A stretch of DNA of 64,000 bases from Druceiella hillmani (taxonomy: Eukaryota > Arthropoda > Insecta > Lepidoptera > Hepialidae): NCBI GenBank assembly GCA_039881145.1, contig JAYKKI010000074.1:10915501-10979500 (forward strand), written 5' to 3'. Positions 36,365-51,404 of this stretch are shown here, piece by piece. Each line of letters starts with the position of its first letter. Positions within the stretch are counted from its first letter, which is position 1. The position numbers and the translations under genes were made by a program. The notes under the pieces are model-generated. The model made no database searches. It saw nothing but the letters and a program-made list of their open reading frames with translations, and had not been told where the DNA came from.

Positions 36365-37461
36365 TTACATTAAATATTCAAATTGCCTTCCCCTAGCTCT
36401 TATGGATAACCAGTATCTTCTTGCAAAACTTCTTCTTAAACTTTGTAAGGCCTTGTTGTTGTTTTTTACCCCTTCAAATACATGGTGTAATTTTTGTTTT
36501 ATTGTTGTTCTTTAACATTTGTGATCTCATAAACCGCCTCCTTGAAACATCCCTATAGAAAATAGACCAATGGATTGAGGTCTACCAAAGAAGTGGCCAT
36601 GCAGTTGTGCCCCCATGCCCTATCCATCGATTTGAATAAGTTCCATTTAAGTATTCAGTTACTTATCGTGAAAAGTGAGTCGGTGCACCATCGTACTGTA
36701 GCTACATCCTATCATGTACAGGTTGTGGTATTTCATTCAATAGATTTCCAAGTTCGTCTTATAAAAACCGTCGATAACGAACTCAATTATGCCTCGGTGG
36801 GAGTTCAAATGTACTGATAATTTTTCCATTCAGGATTTCGGCTCACAAACTGACTCCGAATTGATGTTGAAATCTATCTTACCTTACTATGCGGGGATTC
36901 TCGACAGCACTTTGGTGTAAATTTTGCATATTAGATACTCCCATTCTTTTAAAATATAATTCCATGCTCCATAAGATTAAATAAAAAAAATTAATCTTGC
37001 CTGCATCGACGCAGCATCTCGCAGTAGAAATCAATTGGTCGTTGATAGTCAGCAATTATCAGTACTCCAAGTACAGCTCGTTGTAAATGGTACGGGTACA
37101 AATTATTTCTTCTTTAAATGCGGTGTACTGTTCTTGCGACACCAGTACGTCGAAAAATCTGCCTTACACTAGAATAAGCGTCAAGTACTGGCGGCCGAAG
37201 TGAAAGAGGCTCCCTCTTTCACTTGGGTCAGCTCTTGACGCTCATCAGTTTTTCTAGAACTTCCTTCAGGAACTATATTTCCTGGAATTTGTTCCTCTAA
37301 ATATGCGTTATTTATTCGAAGAAAGGCTCTGTGTTCGGAATAGCGTTTGGGATTAGGCAGCGCTCGCCATACATACGTGCGGCTTGCCGAGCATTCTCAT
37401 CATATAGCCCATCAATTAAACATATTTCTGCATATTCACGAGCAGTGTATGTCTGGACCAT
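36365..37461 (-). pseudogene. Tc1/mariner-superfamily transposase, multiply broken
   Basis: About 365 codons from ATG (37,461) to TAA (36,365), the normal length. N-terminal helix-turn-helix of the DUF4817 type: YTAREYAEICLIDGLYDENA, then RQAARMYGERC. Then VRQIFRRTGVARTVHRI (second HTH), RAVLGVLIIADYQRPIDFYC, DELGNLLNEIPQPVHDRM, LQYDGAPTHFSR (catalytic Asp in the QxDGAP motif), VTEYLNGTYSNRWIGHGG, and a frameshifted WPP-RSPDL region in which the third acidic residue is no longer in frame. The C-terminus LRRSFARRYWLSIRARGRQF ends EYLM-stop, as in relatives. In-frame stops and several frameshifts exclude function. A 64 bp imperfect palindrome lies between the two HTH motifs. It sits centrally between the long inverted arms. 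Confidence 0.85.
37178..37241. repeat. Imperfect palindrome inside the transposase pseudogene
   Basis: GCGTCAAG pairs with CTTGACGC at the outside, and AAGTGAAAGAGG with CCTCTTTCACTT at the centre around a loop of about 2-3 bases. An asymmetric middle (TACTGGCGGCCG versus GGGTCAGCT) does not pair. Related transposases have no palindrome here, so it is probably a secondary inverted duplication. Confidence 0.7.
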
Positions 37462-37754
37462 TTTGCAATGCAGTCCAAACAAGGTCCAATTTAAGCGTAG
37501 GTCAACAAATAAAAGAAGTGAAAGGAAAAAACAGCAAAAAACACGTTGTTGGTTCTGAGTGACAAACAAGTGACTAAAGAAGCGAAGATGTTGAGGGAAG
37601 GAGTAGAGGGGGTCGCTTGAAAGTCAAGAATTATAAAAAGATTATATAAGTGAGAAAGATAGACATAACAATTCTGATACACGGTTGTTTTCGTCGTAAA
37701 CATTTCTGCGAATGCGGAGTTATTTTAAAAAAGCAGGTATTTTTCAAATCTTTA

Positions 37755-38169
37755 CAGAAATAAATATAATAATGTTATATTTTTGGAATCTCTGAGGATT
37801 GTAGATGTTTTTGAAATAAAGATCCACAAATTTGGCGTATTTTTTTTTAAAACTAGCATTGATCAAAAATAAATTTTCATGTTTTGTAATTGAAAAATGC
37901 ACATGTTTTAACGTTTAATTTGTATGTTGCCAATATAAGGAACGAACAAGACGAATCTTTTCTTAAAGCTCTTCGACAATAAAAAAGCAGAAATAGTAAT
38001 AATACTTAATAAAAAAAATGTTTTCATTAGCAGTAAAAAAAACAAAAAAAATTAAAAATCATGTCTCTAATACGATTATGCCTAGGATAATAATTTTTTT
38101 TGTATAGTATATAAAATAACCCCCTCTATCATCAACATTTAATTTATCCACTCCTTACAGGATATCCTG
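37755..38169 (-). repeat. Right terminal inverted repeat of the long-arm transposon
   Basis: Reverse complement of 35,818-36,240, with the same order of AT-rich and oligo-A words. Confidence 0.75.
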
Positions 38170-38171
38170 TA

Positions 38172-39539
38172 GAATAAATGTACATATTCCAAAGACTGCT
38201 TTATCTGATATATACAAAATTGAATTATAATATCGAAAAAGGGCAGTATAAAGCTTTTCTTAACTATTTGCATCTAAATTTTGAACGACTCTCATCACTG
38301 CCTGAAACAATGTAGGTAAAATTTGAACTATGTTATTATATAGAGATACAAGTTTGAAAATATATTGATGGCAATATATTATTGCTTGTAACTGATTTCA
38401 ATTTAGGTTCTGAAGCGCGTCAAAATGCACATTCTAAGAAAAATATCCTTGAATTTATCTCAACATACGCTCTTCATTTGAAATAAAAAGATTTTTAGGT
38501 AAGATATTGGAAGAGACTGAAAAATATTGATAGATCAGGCAAAGTGACCAATAACTAGAAGCTGTAGCGTTTTAATGACAGAAATAATATAAATGATAAA
38601 AAGTACATCTTTTAGAAAATATTGTTGGATAGAATTCTATGAAAGCATGGGAGAAAATAACCACGCTACGTTTTTCTCTATTATCAATTAGAAAATATTG
38701 AAACTGATGATTGAAAACAGCGTCGGAATAAGATAAATGCAAAGACGCATCATCGAAAGATCAAAGCAGTAAATGACTGAATTATCATACATACGAGAAT
38801 GTTTATATAGATACTATTATGACAGAACGGTTGTTAGTCATTATTTGTTTTTATTTTATTAGTTCGCGACGTGATCTGTATGAAATTATATTATACCCAG
38901 ACAATTTAAGGTTATTTTTTTGTTGTAATTAGCGTATCCTCAATTTTATAGATTGAGTTTTCTTGCTTCGAACTCATATTAAGGTTTCATTTTTTTTGCA
39001 AAATATTTTTCCGGTTAAATATTTCCCCTTTGGATTTCATAATTCAATAATTTAAACACTTTCATCTATTTTCATCTATTTAAAAATTGTCCTACGCCAT
39101 AAGTTATATTATAAACTGGATATAAGAACTAAATGATGTAGAGATCGTTTCCGTTTTTAACCTTTTATTTCTTGTTTGTCCGTCTTTAGATATCCTTCAA
39201 TGAGTAGTTGTTTTTATATTACTTAATTCTCTATTCTAGCTGGCGTTGTGTTTTGTCATTTTGTATAATTTTATGCAACGCATAATAGTCATATATTATA
39301 GCCGTATAGAATTGTTGCTTTGTCGAATTGCAGGCCAGAAATAATTATTAATTGGAAGATAAAGTTAAATCTGAAGATATTTTAAACTATTTATCTTCTT
39401 TTATTGCATCATTGCGGTTGACATGTATAAATTCCAGACGAATATGGTCTTGTGTTGAAGCTTTTAATATTAACTGTTAGCTATATGATTGCAATTCGGT
39501 ACCGGAATACATGAAGATAATCTCCCGTTAGAGTGGATT
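38172..39539. other. Unassigned AT-rich sequence
   Basis: Right flank of the long-arm transposon; no gene, SINE or dispersed-repeat word recognised. Confidence 0.5.
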
Positions 39540-39690
39540 AGCGTTGCTAGTGAGCGGGCACGCATTTGCATAACGATAAATCGCAGAACGCTTCTCCAGT
39601 GCCGCACTTTGTGTTGGCCGCCGCCGCCGCCAGATGACTAGTCTTATGATTGGCTCTCCCGCGGAACTTTCCCGCGCAATCCAAATTTTA
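39540..39690. promoter_or_regulatory. GC-rich patch with promoter-like motifs
   Basis: Contains ATTTGCAT (octamer) at about 39,565, (GCC)n at 39,618-39,630, GATTGGC (inverted CCAAT) near 39,649, and CTTTCCCGCGCAATCC (E2F-like TTTCCCGC) near 39,668. CpG-rich against AT-rich flanks. A short minus-strand frame over it (WRRRRPTQSAALEKRS) reflects composition. It could be the promoter or first exon of a host gene lying outside the window, but no transcript signals were confirmed. Confidence 0.3.
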
Positions 39691-40131
39691 CAATACGAAC
39701 ATACAAATTTAACCATATGATAATTACTATTTGATAATTACATTTCTCAAATAAACGTCTTGTTTTTCCTGTAGGACGTACTCGCATTATGTACTTAAAT
39801 ATTTTATCCACTTTGGAAGTTACAAGGGGATAGTCGACAGTTACACAAGTCAACTAATTAAAAATATGTTAACCTTATAATGATTGCCAAAAATGAAATA
39901 AAATTTTTAAAGATTTTAATGACAGCAACATTTTTGTTACTCTTTCTTCTGCGTCTTATTATATTTTATATTATATAATATAATTACTTTTTACGTAATT
40001 TGCTTATTTCATTTGTGCAAGTTTACCGCAAGATTTAAATGGTGTTGTATTTATTCCAAAAACAAGAGCAATCTCTCAAAGCTAACAACAATAATGACAT
40101 AATAATATTAACACCACCACGAAGCAGGACT
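39691..40131. other. Unassigned sequence with a SINE-tail echo
   Basis: At 40,064-40,090 ACAAGAGCAATCTCTCAAAG repeats, diverged, the tail of the SINE at 28,740. Otherwise AT-rich. Confidence 0.35.
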
Positions 40132-40191
40132 TATATATGTACATATACACACACACACATATACATATACATATATATTTATATATATATT

Positions 40192-40236
<45 letters not shown>
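40132..40236. repeat. Compound (TA)n/(CA)n microsatellite
   Basis: CA run, ATATAC variants and TTTATATA interruptions, then at least 40 bases of pure TA. The 'IYIYIY' frames on both strands here are artefacts. Confidence 0.95.
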
Positions 40237-44029
<3,793 letters not shown>

Positions 44030-44335
44030 ATACTCGTGGATTTCACTTGGTCCATGTGCTTGAGCAACCCACCTCGTTGGGTGATGGGGAAGGTGACTCA
44101 TCGCACATATTAATAACATCAGTACGAGCTCCTCCTTCCTTTGAAAGGCACGTTAAGTCGTCTTGAGTTTGGTCAATAGATAACAGTCATTATAAGGAAT
44201 CAAGTAAAAAAGGTGCCCGGTTTCACTTACAGGTTGTGAGTATCATACAAGGTATGAAATTTAATTAAAAATTCAAAGGATTGATTTCACATCTCGGCCC
44301 TCTTCGAAAGGTTCGCATTCGGAAATATTTTTGAG
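44030..44335 (+). repeat. SINE- or retroelement-like dispersed repeat
   Basis: Less AT-rich and of a style known from insect interspersed repeats: CCACCTCGTTGGGTGATGGG, GGTGACTCATCGCACA, AGGCACGTTAAGTCGTCTTG, AACAGTCATTATAAGGAATC, GCCCGGTTTCACTTACAGGT and TTTCACATCTCGGCCCTCTT. The GCACGTTAAG-C/T-CG word is common near the 3' end of insect SINEs. No Pol III boxes were found, so this may be a 3' portion. Orientation is provisional. Confidence 0.4.
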
Positions 44336-45327
44336 TATTATTTTTATATTGCTGGTCAGATTATGGTCGCTTCGTTAATACAGCAATGAGGCCAAATACC
44401 TTGGTTAAATACTCCTATGCAAAGATACGTAATAACATTAAATCGAAGTAGTAATAATTATATTAGTCATCCTTTAAAAATAATTAAATTGATGTTGCAA
44501 ATTTAATTTGAAAATATACACCGAATAAACTTTTTAATTATCGAGATTATGACCGCCATAACTAACAAATTTATTGTATTAAAAATAATTTATAAAAAAA
44601 TAAAGCAAACAATTTATTCAGATATTGAAAGTATGTCAGTGAATGTTTCTTTTTTATAATGTCGCTTGAGAAGAAATTATCTTTTACCTTTCATCGTAGC
44701 GTATTGGCCTTTTTTAAAGCAATGCCCGAAAAAGACGATATTCAAAACATATAATTTAAATAGATATATAATTTAACGACCATTGGTAGGAAGCCCTATT
44801 ATAAAATTTAAAGTTTATTTTAACTCAACGATTTTGAGGAAAACTGATGTGCTGCCGCATTATATAATAAGTTTTTTCATTAGTGCGAAAAAAGTATCAA
44901 ATCTTTTTCTTACTCTCTTTTATAGAAGCCCAACAATTAATTTGTTTGTTTAGATTTACAAAGTTATATTCTAAGTCGTCTAAGTGATGTCTATCAATGC
45001 TTTATGCAATATTTTGGTCTCTATAATCTCCGTTATTTTTGTTTAATTACAAGTTGTTCAGACTTTTTGTAATAATTAGTAAAAACAAAATAATTCAAAA
45101 CTTGAGACGAGAATTCTGATGTACAGTATATATTATCTATGTCAATACTCCTATTTTGAATAAATGAATGTTCATTATATTGTAGTTTCTATAGATACGT
45201 TAATTGCATTGATTTTCCTAAACGAATCTTTTCTTTTTATCCTACAAAGAAAGAAATAAAGAATCAAAGAGGGAAACATTTATAGGAAATATCATTAGAA
45301 TACATTTGGAATTATTTTTTCAAGGTA
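44336..45327. other. Unassigned AT-rich sequence
   Basis: No feature recognised. Confidence 0.5.
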
Positions 45328-45361
<34 letters not shown>

Positions 45362-45362
45362 T
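45328..45362. repeat. (TA)n(TG)n microsatellite
   Basis: About 26 bases of TA followed by TGTGTGTG. Confidence 0.9.
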
Positions 45363-45663
45363 TGAGTCTTTAATATTTGAACTATTTCAATGTAATCGAA
45401 ATTGTTTATCGGTACGCTCATAAAGTAGAATTTCATATGCATCTATGTATACATCGTTAAATCGCCGATACAAGTAATTGGTTCAAAACTCTAGGAATTA
45501 TGAGGCAGTAACAAATGAACCCAAACAATACCCTTGATTGAGATAAAAGTAACTAATATATTAGCTTAAATTTGAAGTCAGAATTTGTTACAGTTTCTAT
45601 TCAACTTATTACTTTTTGGTTTATATTGTGCCGTTGCATATAAATCAATGTCATGTCCTTTAG

Positions 45664-45746
45664 GCAACATTATACCAGAACAACAGGCGACATGGGTTGT
45701 AATCAGTACCCCAAGGATTATCGCAATGAAAGCCGCATTACAACTG
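45664..45746 (+). other. Candidate small coding exon
   Basis: An 83-base segment is bounded by CCTTTAG at its 5' side and CTG|GTAATG at its 3' side, both acceptable splice sites. It is open in one frame, giving NIIPEQQATWVVISTPRI and then AMKAALQL, less biased than the surrounding AT-rich DNA. No family was recognised and the pyrimidine tract is weak, so chance is quite possible. Confidence 0.2.
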
Positions 45747-45779
45747 GTAATGTTTTTTGTGTTATGCTCTAACAAATAG

Positions 45780-46995
45780 AAAAAAGAAAATCTAAAAACA
45801 ATATTTTTTGCTTCTACTTTTTACTTTTGTTGTAAAAATCGATTTCCTTTCTCTCCATCTTTCGTATGATGCTATATAAAATTGTTTTTAATCAAAGGTA
45901 GAAATTGTATTTCAAAATAACCAGTAAATATGTCCTGCAATAAAATTATGGCGTGCCTGGCATATCTTCTTCATGATGACAGTGATTTATTCTTTTTCCT
46001 TCCTGCGTGTTTTAAATGTACAATATGTGCCAAAATTCTCCTTGGCGATCGCCTCCATGAGATGAAAAATTCCGAACGCTTATTTTCAAATGAAATATGC
46101 GCTATTCAATTCGTACAAAATATGGATGCGCTTGCTCAGTTAGAACTAATCACTCGTTTAGGGGTATCTCGCTGGCGATAGGAACGAAGCATCTGTACTA
46201 AAATTATCTTCGTATAAAGCTCGTAACGCAAGGCGCTTTTACAGATGGAGTTCTGCTGTCTTTTATGCGACCTCCATATTCAAAAATAATGAAATGAAAA
46301 AGATGGGTGGCGTACGATTTATCAAATTTTCCCCGAAGTTCATTCAGTCAAATTTCATCATTGTGATCAGAAGGATGTTGCAAAATAAAGATTTTTGAGA
46401 ACTAGTTTTTATGAGCTATTACATAAAGTTTAAACTAAGTTAAAACTTCAATAAAGTTGATCGTAAGCGCTAGTCTGAAAAGTGAATTTCGTAGAATTTT
46501 TCGTCGCCTAAAATATTTAAATTATAAAGAAGGAAAATAATGGAGGGAAAGAATGTTTGGCGGACAAATATTTATTCATATAAATAGTTTTTGCCGGATC
46601 CAGAGCCATCAAATTAATTATGGTGGAAACTTTTTATTATTTTATCGATTAATGGTTAATTTTCTGGTACGACCATATTCCCACCATAGCAAAAGAAAAA
46701 AAGAAAATTAAATAATTAATTAGCCACGTTCGAGGTTAATAAATGAATGCACAGTAATATAGAATCAAAGTTCTATTAAAGAAACATTTTTGAAAATTAA
46801 ATGACTTTTTATCAACATGCCACAATTATCCTGGGCTCAATAGATAAAAGTTCTTTGTCACAAATTATCGTTTGTGAATTTTCGTTGCGGTATGAATTTT
46901 GAGCGAATTGTTTTATAATTTGGACCACCGTCAAATAATTTTATCCACAACCGTCGACTAATTTAGTCCACAAGGTTGAAGGGAGATTTCTGTGA

Positions 46996-46997
<2 letters not shown>
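45780..46997. other. Unassigned sequence
   Basis: An 83-codon plus-strand frame (45,930-46,181) has two Cys pairs (CFKCTICAK) but lacks the ligand spacing of a zinc finger or LIM domain I could defend. Downstream bases 46,190-46,290 are a little GC-richer. No gene is called. Confidence 0.35.

Positions 46998-47050
<53 letters not shown>
46998..47050. repeat. (TA)n microsatellite
   Basis: TA with a single TATG interruption. Confidence 0.95.
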
Positions 47051-47960
47051 GTATTTTTTTTTTATGAGATTGCTACGGAACTTCATCATGAACGTTAGCT
47101 ATGACAGTTTCATTTCACTTCATTAAACGTAATTAAAGGCATTAAACGTAATGAAAATAAGTTTTATGCTCATCAGACACACCCAGTGTGGTAGTTTGTT
47201 CATTAATCGGAACTCTTATAACCAATGCTATATAACATTTTTTTAATTTTATTTAATCTCCTGTTTCACGAGAAAAATAATAGGTTCAATTAGTCAGTAT
47301 AAAGGGTCTGAACGCCTTACCCCTTCTTGATCCTTTTACAGGATACGGGTCGTATGTTCCATCATTTTATTGCACTATTTATCGGTGTATCATTGATTTT
47401 AAAAACCTGAATAAATAAAATATAGTATTAATGACATAGATTATAATTTCGTTAATTGCAGATAATTACTATAATTCTAGTGTTTATTAATGCAATCTAC
47501 ATTATTTGCGCACTATATTTAAAAAAAAAGTTACAAATCTGTGTTGCCGTTTAAAGAGTTTACAACTACATGAAAACGTTTAAATTTTGTCACATGCAAT
47601 CATAGTAATTTTTAAACCTTTTTTTAATTGGCCGGTATATACCACGGCATGCCAGTTCAATAATAATAAAATATTAATCGATTGTTTCTTATCTAACAAA
47701 AATTTAATGATGAAATTTAGTGATGAATGAACCTTAGATAGGTTCCTCGTGCAAATAAAAAATATTTTTCTTTTTTTGCATCACTTTATTTTCCAAATCA
47801 AATCTCCAGATGATTAATTTTTCATGAATACCGTGATTGTACAGCCAACTATTATGGGCTATCGAGATTAAATTGATATAATTTAGTAGGTTTTCATTAA
47901 AGTTTTCAGACTTTCAGAATTTTTTATCTCAAAGTAAAGAATATGATTACTCAGGTAACA
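47051..47960. other. Unassigned AT-rich sequence
   Basis: A local duplication near 47,122-47,150 (CATTAAACGTAAT, then GGCATTAAACGTAATGAAAA); nothing else recognised. Confidence 0.45.
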
Positions 47961-48090
47961 GGTCAACAGACCGCCTGTGGCAGGCGGTGCCTGTGACAGA
48001 TACTTCCACTTCATGATCAGAAATGGAAAGCGTCTGTGATAGGAACTTCTACTTCACGATCAGAAGTGGAAGTTTATATCACAGGTGATC
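47961..48090. repeat. Cluster of nested hairpins and a duplicated palindromic unit
   Basis: ACCGCCTG/CAGGCGGT forms a perfect 8 bp stem at 47,970-47,988. Next, CCTGTGA (47,990-47,996) pairs with TCACAGG (48,079-48,085) and encloses two consecutive copies of a unit of about 40 bp. Each unit is itself a near-perfect palindrome (ACTTCTACTTC, spacer CACGATCA, GAAGTGGAAGT in the second). No coding capacity. It could be a MITE, a structured RNA or a recombination substrate. Confidence 0.6.
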
Positions 48091-49279
48091 TTCTCTGAAA
48101 CTATTCGACGTAGAAAATTGTAAATTGGCATAGTAACATTAACGTTTTTAAAATATTCGTATCAGAATTAAAGAGAGAGTAAATGAAATGCTGAAATTTT
48201 CTTTTATTCTGTGTACATCACGTGGAGTATTATTTGTAAGTACTTTCTGAAAATCAAAAATATTTCATAATTTTAAATTGCATATTTAAAAATATATTCT
48301 GAAAAAATTTAAAAAATAGACAACTTTTCCTATTTTCCTTTACTTGTTAATAAAAAATCACGAAGAAGCCAGTTTTGGTAAAATCTGACTAGTTGATTAC
48401 ATAGCGATTATTCTAGATTTTATGATTTTTGAACTATGCAGCATGTTTTACACCAGTGAAGATACAATAGGCAATATATTTGCGCTGTAAAATATTATTA
48501 TTTAAATGTTTCAAGTGTCTAAATCTACAAGAAATCCTCGTAGTATTAGTATTTATTTCACTATTTCACTAACTTGAAGGTATCTGTCTCAATATTTTAA
48601 CTGTGTGTCATATTAAAACTACTAAGGAATTTGATATACCATTTCCACCCTTGTATTAATAAAGTGTGGAAAATTAGATTAAGTGTAGACCTAGTAAAAA
48701 TTACGATCTGCCCTTGACTACATATTTTTATGTAATTAACAAATAATTAACCAAACAATTTTTCGAAATGAAGTTCCGAGTAAATATTAATTAAGATGAT
48801 AACTCGACGTCCGGCCCTAGGCGTCAAGACATTCTTCATCTCGATTTAATATATCGATAGTTAAATCCCGCTTGTAAAATATTGTCACGAATCAATTGTA
48901 AGAAGTGTACGAGATCACGTTATATATAATGAGGTATATTTATATTAAATTATTGGATACGAGTGATTTCTTTACTATTTCTGAGACTTTGTTTAAACTG
49001 GGATACGTGCTTCTTTGGCAAATTTGTTTGAATTTTTTTGTTGGTTTTATCGATTTGTCGCATAAATATACATTGAAGAAATACATCAATTGATACGACA
49101 ATTAAAGCTGTTATTTTTTCTTTACTTTTTTATAAGTCTAATGAATATAGTAATTAGTAACTATTCGTTATAAATTGGTCCTTTTATATAAATGCACACG
49201 AACGAAGACGCAATCTTTTATTTATTAGATTGGCTACAAATTTTTAATCGCAACTTTCTAATTGTTTTTGTTTAAAAAT
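48091..49279. other. Unassigned AT-rich sequence
   Basis: A 62-codon plus-strand frame (48,905-49,093) is hydrophobic by AT composition. Nothing recognised. Confidence 0.45.
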
Positions 49280-49692
49280 ATCCACTCACCTTTCACAGTT
49301 TTTTTTCACCCAAACTTGAAATTTACCATAGTAATAAATTATAACAATTCACGAGCATCTCAATGACTATCAAGCAAAAACATGTATATGAAAATTTTAG
49401 AGCGAATGGGGTTAGTTAAGTACTCAAAAATGTTTTTTTGAATTTCATACGTAGTCTGGGGTATCATTTTTAAGAAATAAGTGGATTTATGTGAGTATCC
49501 AGAATATTCTTTTCATAATTTTAAGTAGTATATCCTTCGATATAACTGAAAAAATAGTGAAAAAATGTCATCTCTTCCTTACTTCAGAAATGACTATATC
49601 TAAAATTATAAAAAACAAGATCTTAAGAAGCCCTCGTAAAGGTTATTGAAAAACTATTACGATGAATTTAGTTTTTGAAATATTTGTCATTG

Positions 49693-49755
<63 letters not shown>
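49280..49755 (-). repeat. Dispersed 'GGTTCCGT' repeat, minus-oriented copy ending in (TA)n
   Basis: CCTTTCACAGTTTTTTTTCA, then AAACTTGAAATTTACCATAG, later GTAGTATATCCTTCGATATA and GCCCTCGTAAAGGTTATTG, in family order. A TA microsatellite occupies 49,692-49,753, where the plus-oriented copy at 11.3 kb also has one, so the TA tract belongs to the element. Confidence 0.6.
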
Positions 49756-49756
<1 letters not shown>

Positions 49757-50059
49757 CCCTAATATCTGTTGTAGTCTACTTTCAATACAAGACTAAAAAA
49801 CAGAAATAATTACGATTGGTTTTAGTCAAATACTACATAGTTTTTATTAACAGAGGACGAAGAATCATATTTCATCCACTTTGACGCCAAATAGTGTCAT
49901 AATAAATATGGCAAACTAACGCTCACCAATACTCTTACTTAATTTACGAAAGTTTTGCAATTACATGCGAAATGAACAACATAATAAATATATTTGTCTC
50001 AAGATAAAATAAATGTCTTCATTATAAATGTGGAGATTATATATCAAATATATCTTGAA

Positions 50060-50235
50060 AGGAGGAGTTTTATTTAATTTTGTTAATGAATAATTTTCCT
50101 ACAAAAAACAACAAAAAAAGTAAAGAAAAAAGCACAAGCATCGAGATTCGAACTAAGACTTCCGTTGCGTACCATACGTAATTCAGTGTTTTACCGCTGC
50201 GACATGACTGATGAAATAAGAAGAAATGAAAACAT
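50060..50235 (-). mobile_element. tRNA-derived SINE remnant
   Basis: On the minus strand ATGTCGCAGCGGTAAAACAC resembles a Pol III A box. About 45 bases later TTAGTTCGAATCTCG resembles the B box (GGTTCGANTCC). Between them, CTGAATTACGTATGGTACGC and AACGGAAGTC fit the D-stem/anticodon portion of insect tRNA SINEs. An A/T-rich tail follows to about 50,060. The overlapping 120-codon frame is an artefact. Confidence 0.5.
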
Positions 50236-51404
50236 ACTAACTCGAACGCTTTATATTCTTCTCGTTCGGTCTCAATTGGTTTAGCGGTGAGTATATCCGA
50301 AGTCAAACCCTTCGTACATTTTCCGGCCACAGCCGAATATATCGGAAGCGCGTCACACTTGGCGTGACGCGAAATCACAAGTCTTTTTCCGTCAAACAAA
50401 TTGGAAAAAGGTGAGCCAAAAAAAGCCTTCACTTCAAAAATACTTTGTAAATTTTTATATGTGCATCTATTGTTTCAAAAAAACGTGCGTAAAGTTTTGT
50501 TTGGGTTTTTTTGTATGTAAGTGGATAAGTATTTATTGCGGTGTTAACTTCCAATAGTATTGAGCTCAAGATAATGTTTCAAGATACTTTCTTAAGTACT
50601 TATGAGTACACACTTGGTAGGCGATATACCTGACGTATGAGGTAATATAGCCAAAGTTATATCATTATTCAAATTATTTTTATTAAAAATTGTCGGCAAT
50701 ATTTTCTTATTCATTTTGATCCTTTCACCACTAATTTGATCCTTGTAAGTATAAACGGATGTAAGAACCTTTTGTAATACTTACAACAAAGTTTCACTGT
50801 TAAAAAGTTAAACATTCCGGAAAAGAAACTCGGTGAACTTTGACCTTAAGAAGTATTCAGGCGGGAGATAACCGTAATTTATGTAAGCTCCAGCCTGCAT
50901 AAACTAACTCGCCTTTGAAAAATTTACAGTTTTCATAATTCATATGCCCTCTACTTATCTAATGCACCAAACGTAGATATTTTGATTACATAATTAAATT
51001 TTGTATTATTTAAAGTTACCACCCATGCTAATTTTGACCTGTTCAAACCCCTCTTAATAAACCCCTTTAAAAACGAGCTGATTCTTACGAGTTGTTTTTT
51101 TCCTCATTACTCAATAGCATTTTGTGGAGGGTAGTTCGAAAGATTACAAATGATATAACTGCAGGAAAGTAGTGATATATATGGTCAAATGAAATCTAAA
51201 TGGGTATACGCAATCTGTGCTAAAAACCAGTCCAAAATAAGAGTTTCCAAATAATTGTTTAATTGTTTTTTACAGAAAAACTGCGAGGAAGAATTTAATA
51301 AACCTAACTTTGCATTCGTTTTTAATATAAATTTTGTAAATCTATTAAAATTTTATTCGACCACGTATATAAGCTTAGTAACTAGCAATACTTCTTAACT
51401 CTGT
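50236..51404. other. Unassigned sequence
   Basis: Bases 50,250-50,400 are mildly GC-rich (GGAAGCGCGTCACACTTGGC with GCGTGACGC) next to the SINE and may belong to it. The rest is AT-rich. Confidence 0.35.

Larger units (their letters stand above)
35818..38169 (-). mobile_element. Mariner-type transposon with about 420 bp terminal inverted repeats
   Basis: Outer ends read CACACTGTCCGGTAAGGAGT (left) and, in reverse complement, CAGGATATCCTGTAAGGAGT (right), each bordered by TA (35,816-35,817 and 38,170-38,171). The arms align for about 420 bp: both contain a GATAGAGGGG-like word, ATTATCCTAGGC, AAATTACAAAACAT-like and CTTTATTTAAAAAATATC-like segments, in the same order. Between them is a broken minus-strand transposase (36,365-37,461). 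Long arms are unusual for mariner elements, which normally have 20-40 bp. Arm divergence, by eye 20-30% plus indels, makes it an old insertion. Confidence 0.8.

Noticed and set aside
36575..36817. 80-codon plus-strand frame
   Set aside because: Antisense of the transposase pseudogene around its QYDGAPTH region.
45930..46181. 83-codon frame with CFKCTICAK, considered as a zinc-binding domain
   Set aside because: Ligand spacing does not fit a zinc finger, RING or LIM domain and no second pair of ligands follows.
50070..50432. 120-codon minus-strand frame
   Set aside because: Overlaps the tRNA-derived SINE and shows no protein motif.
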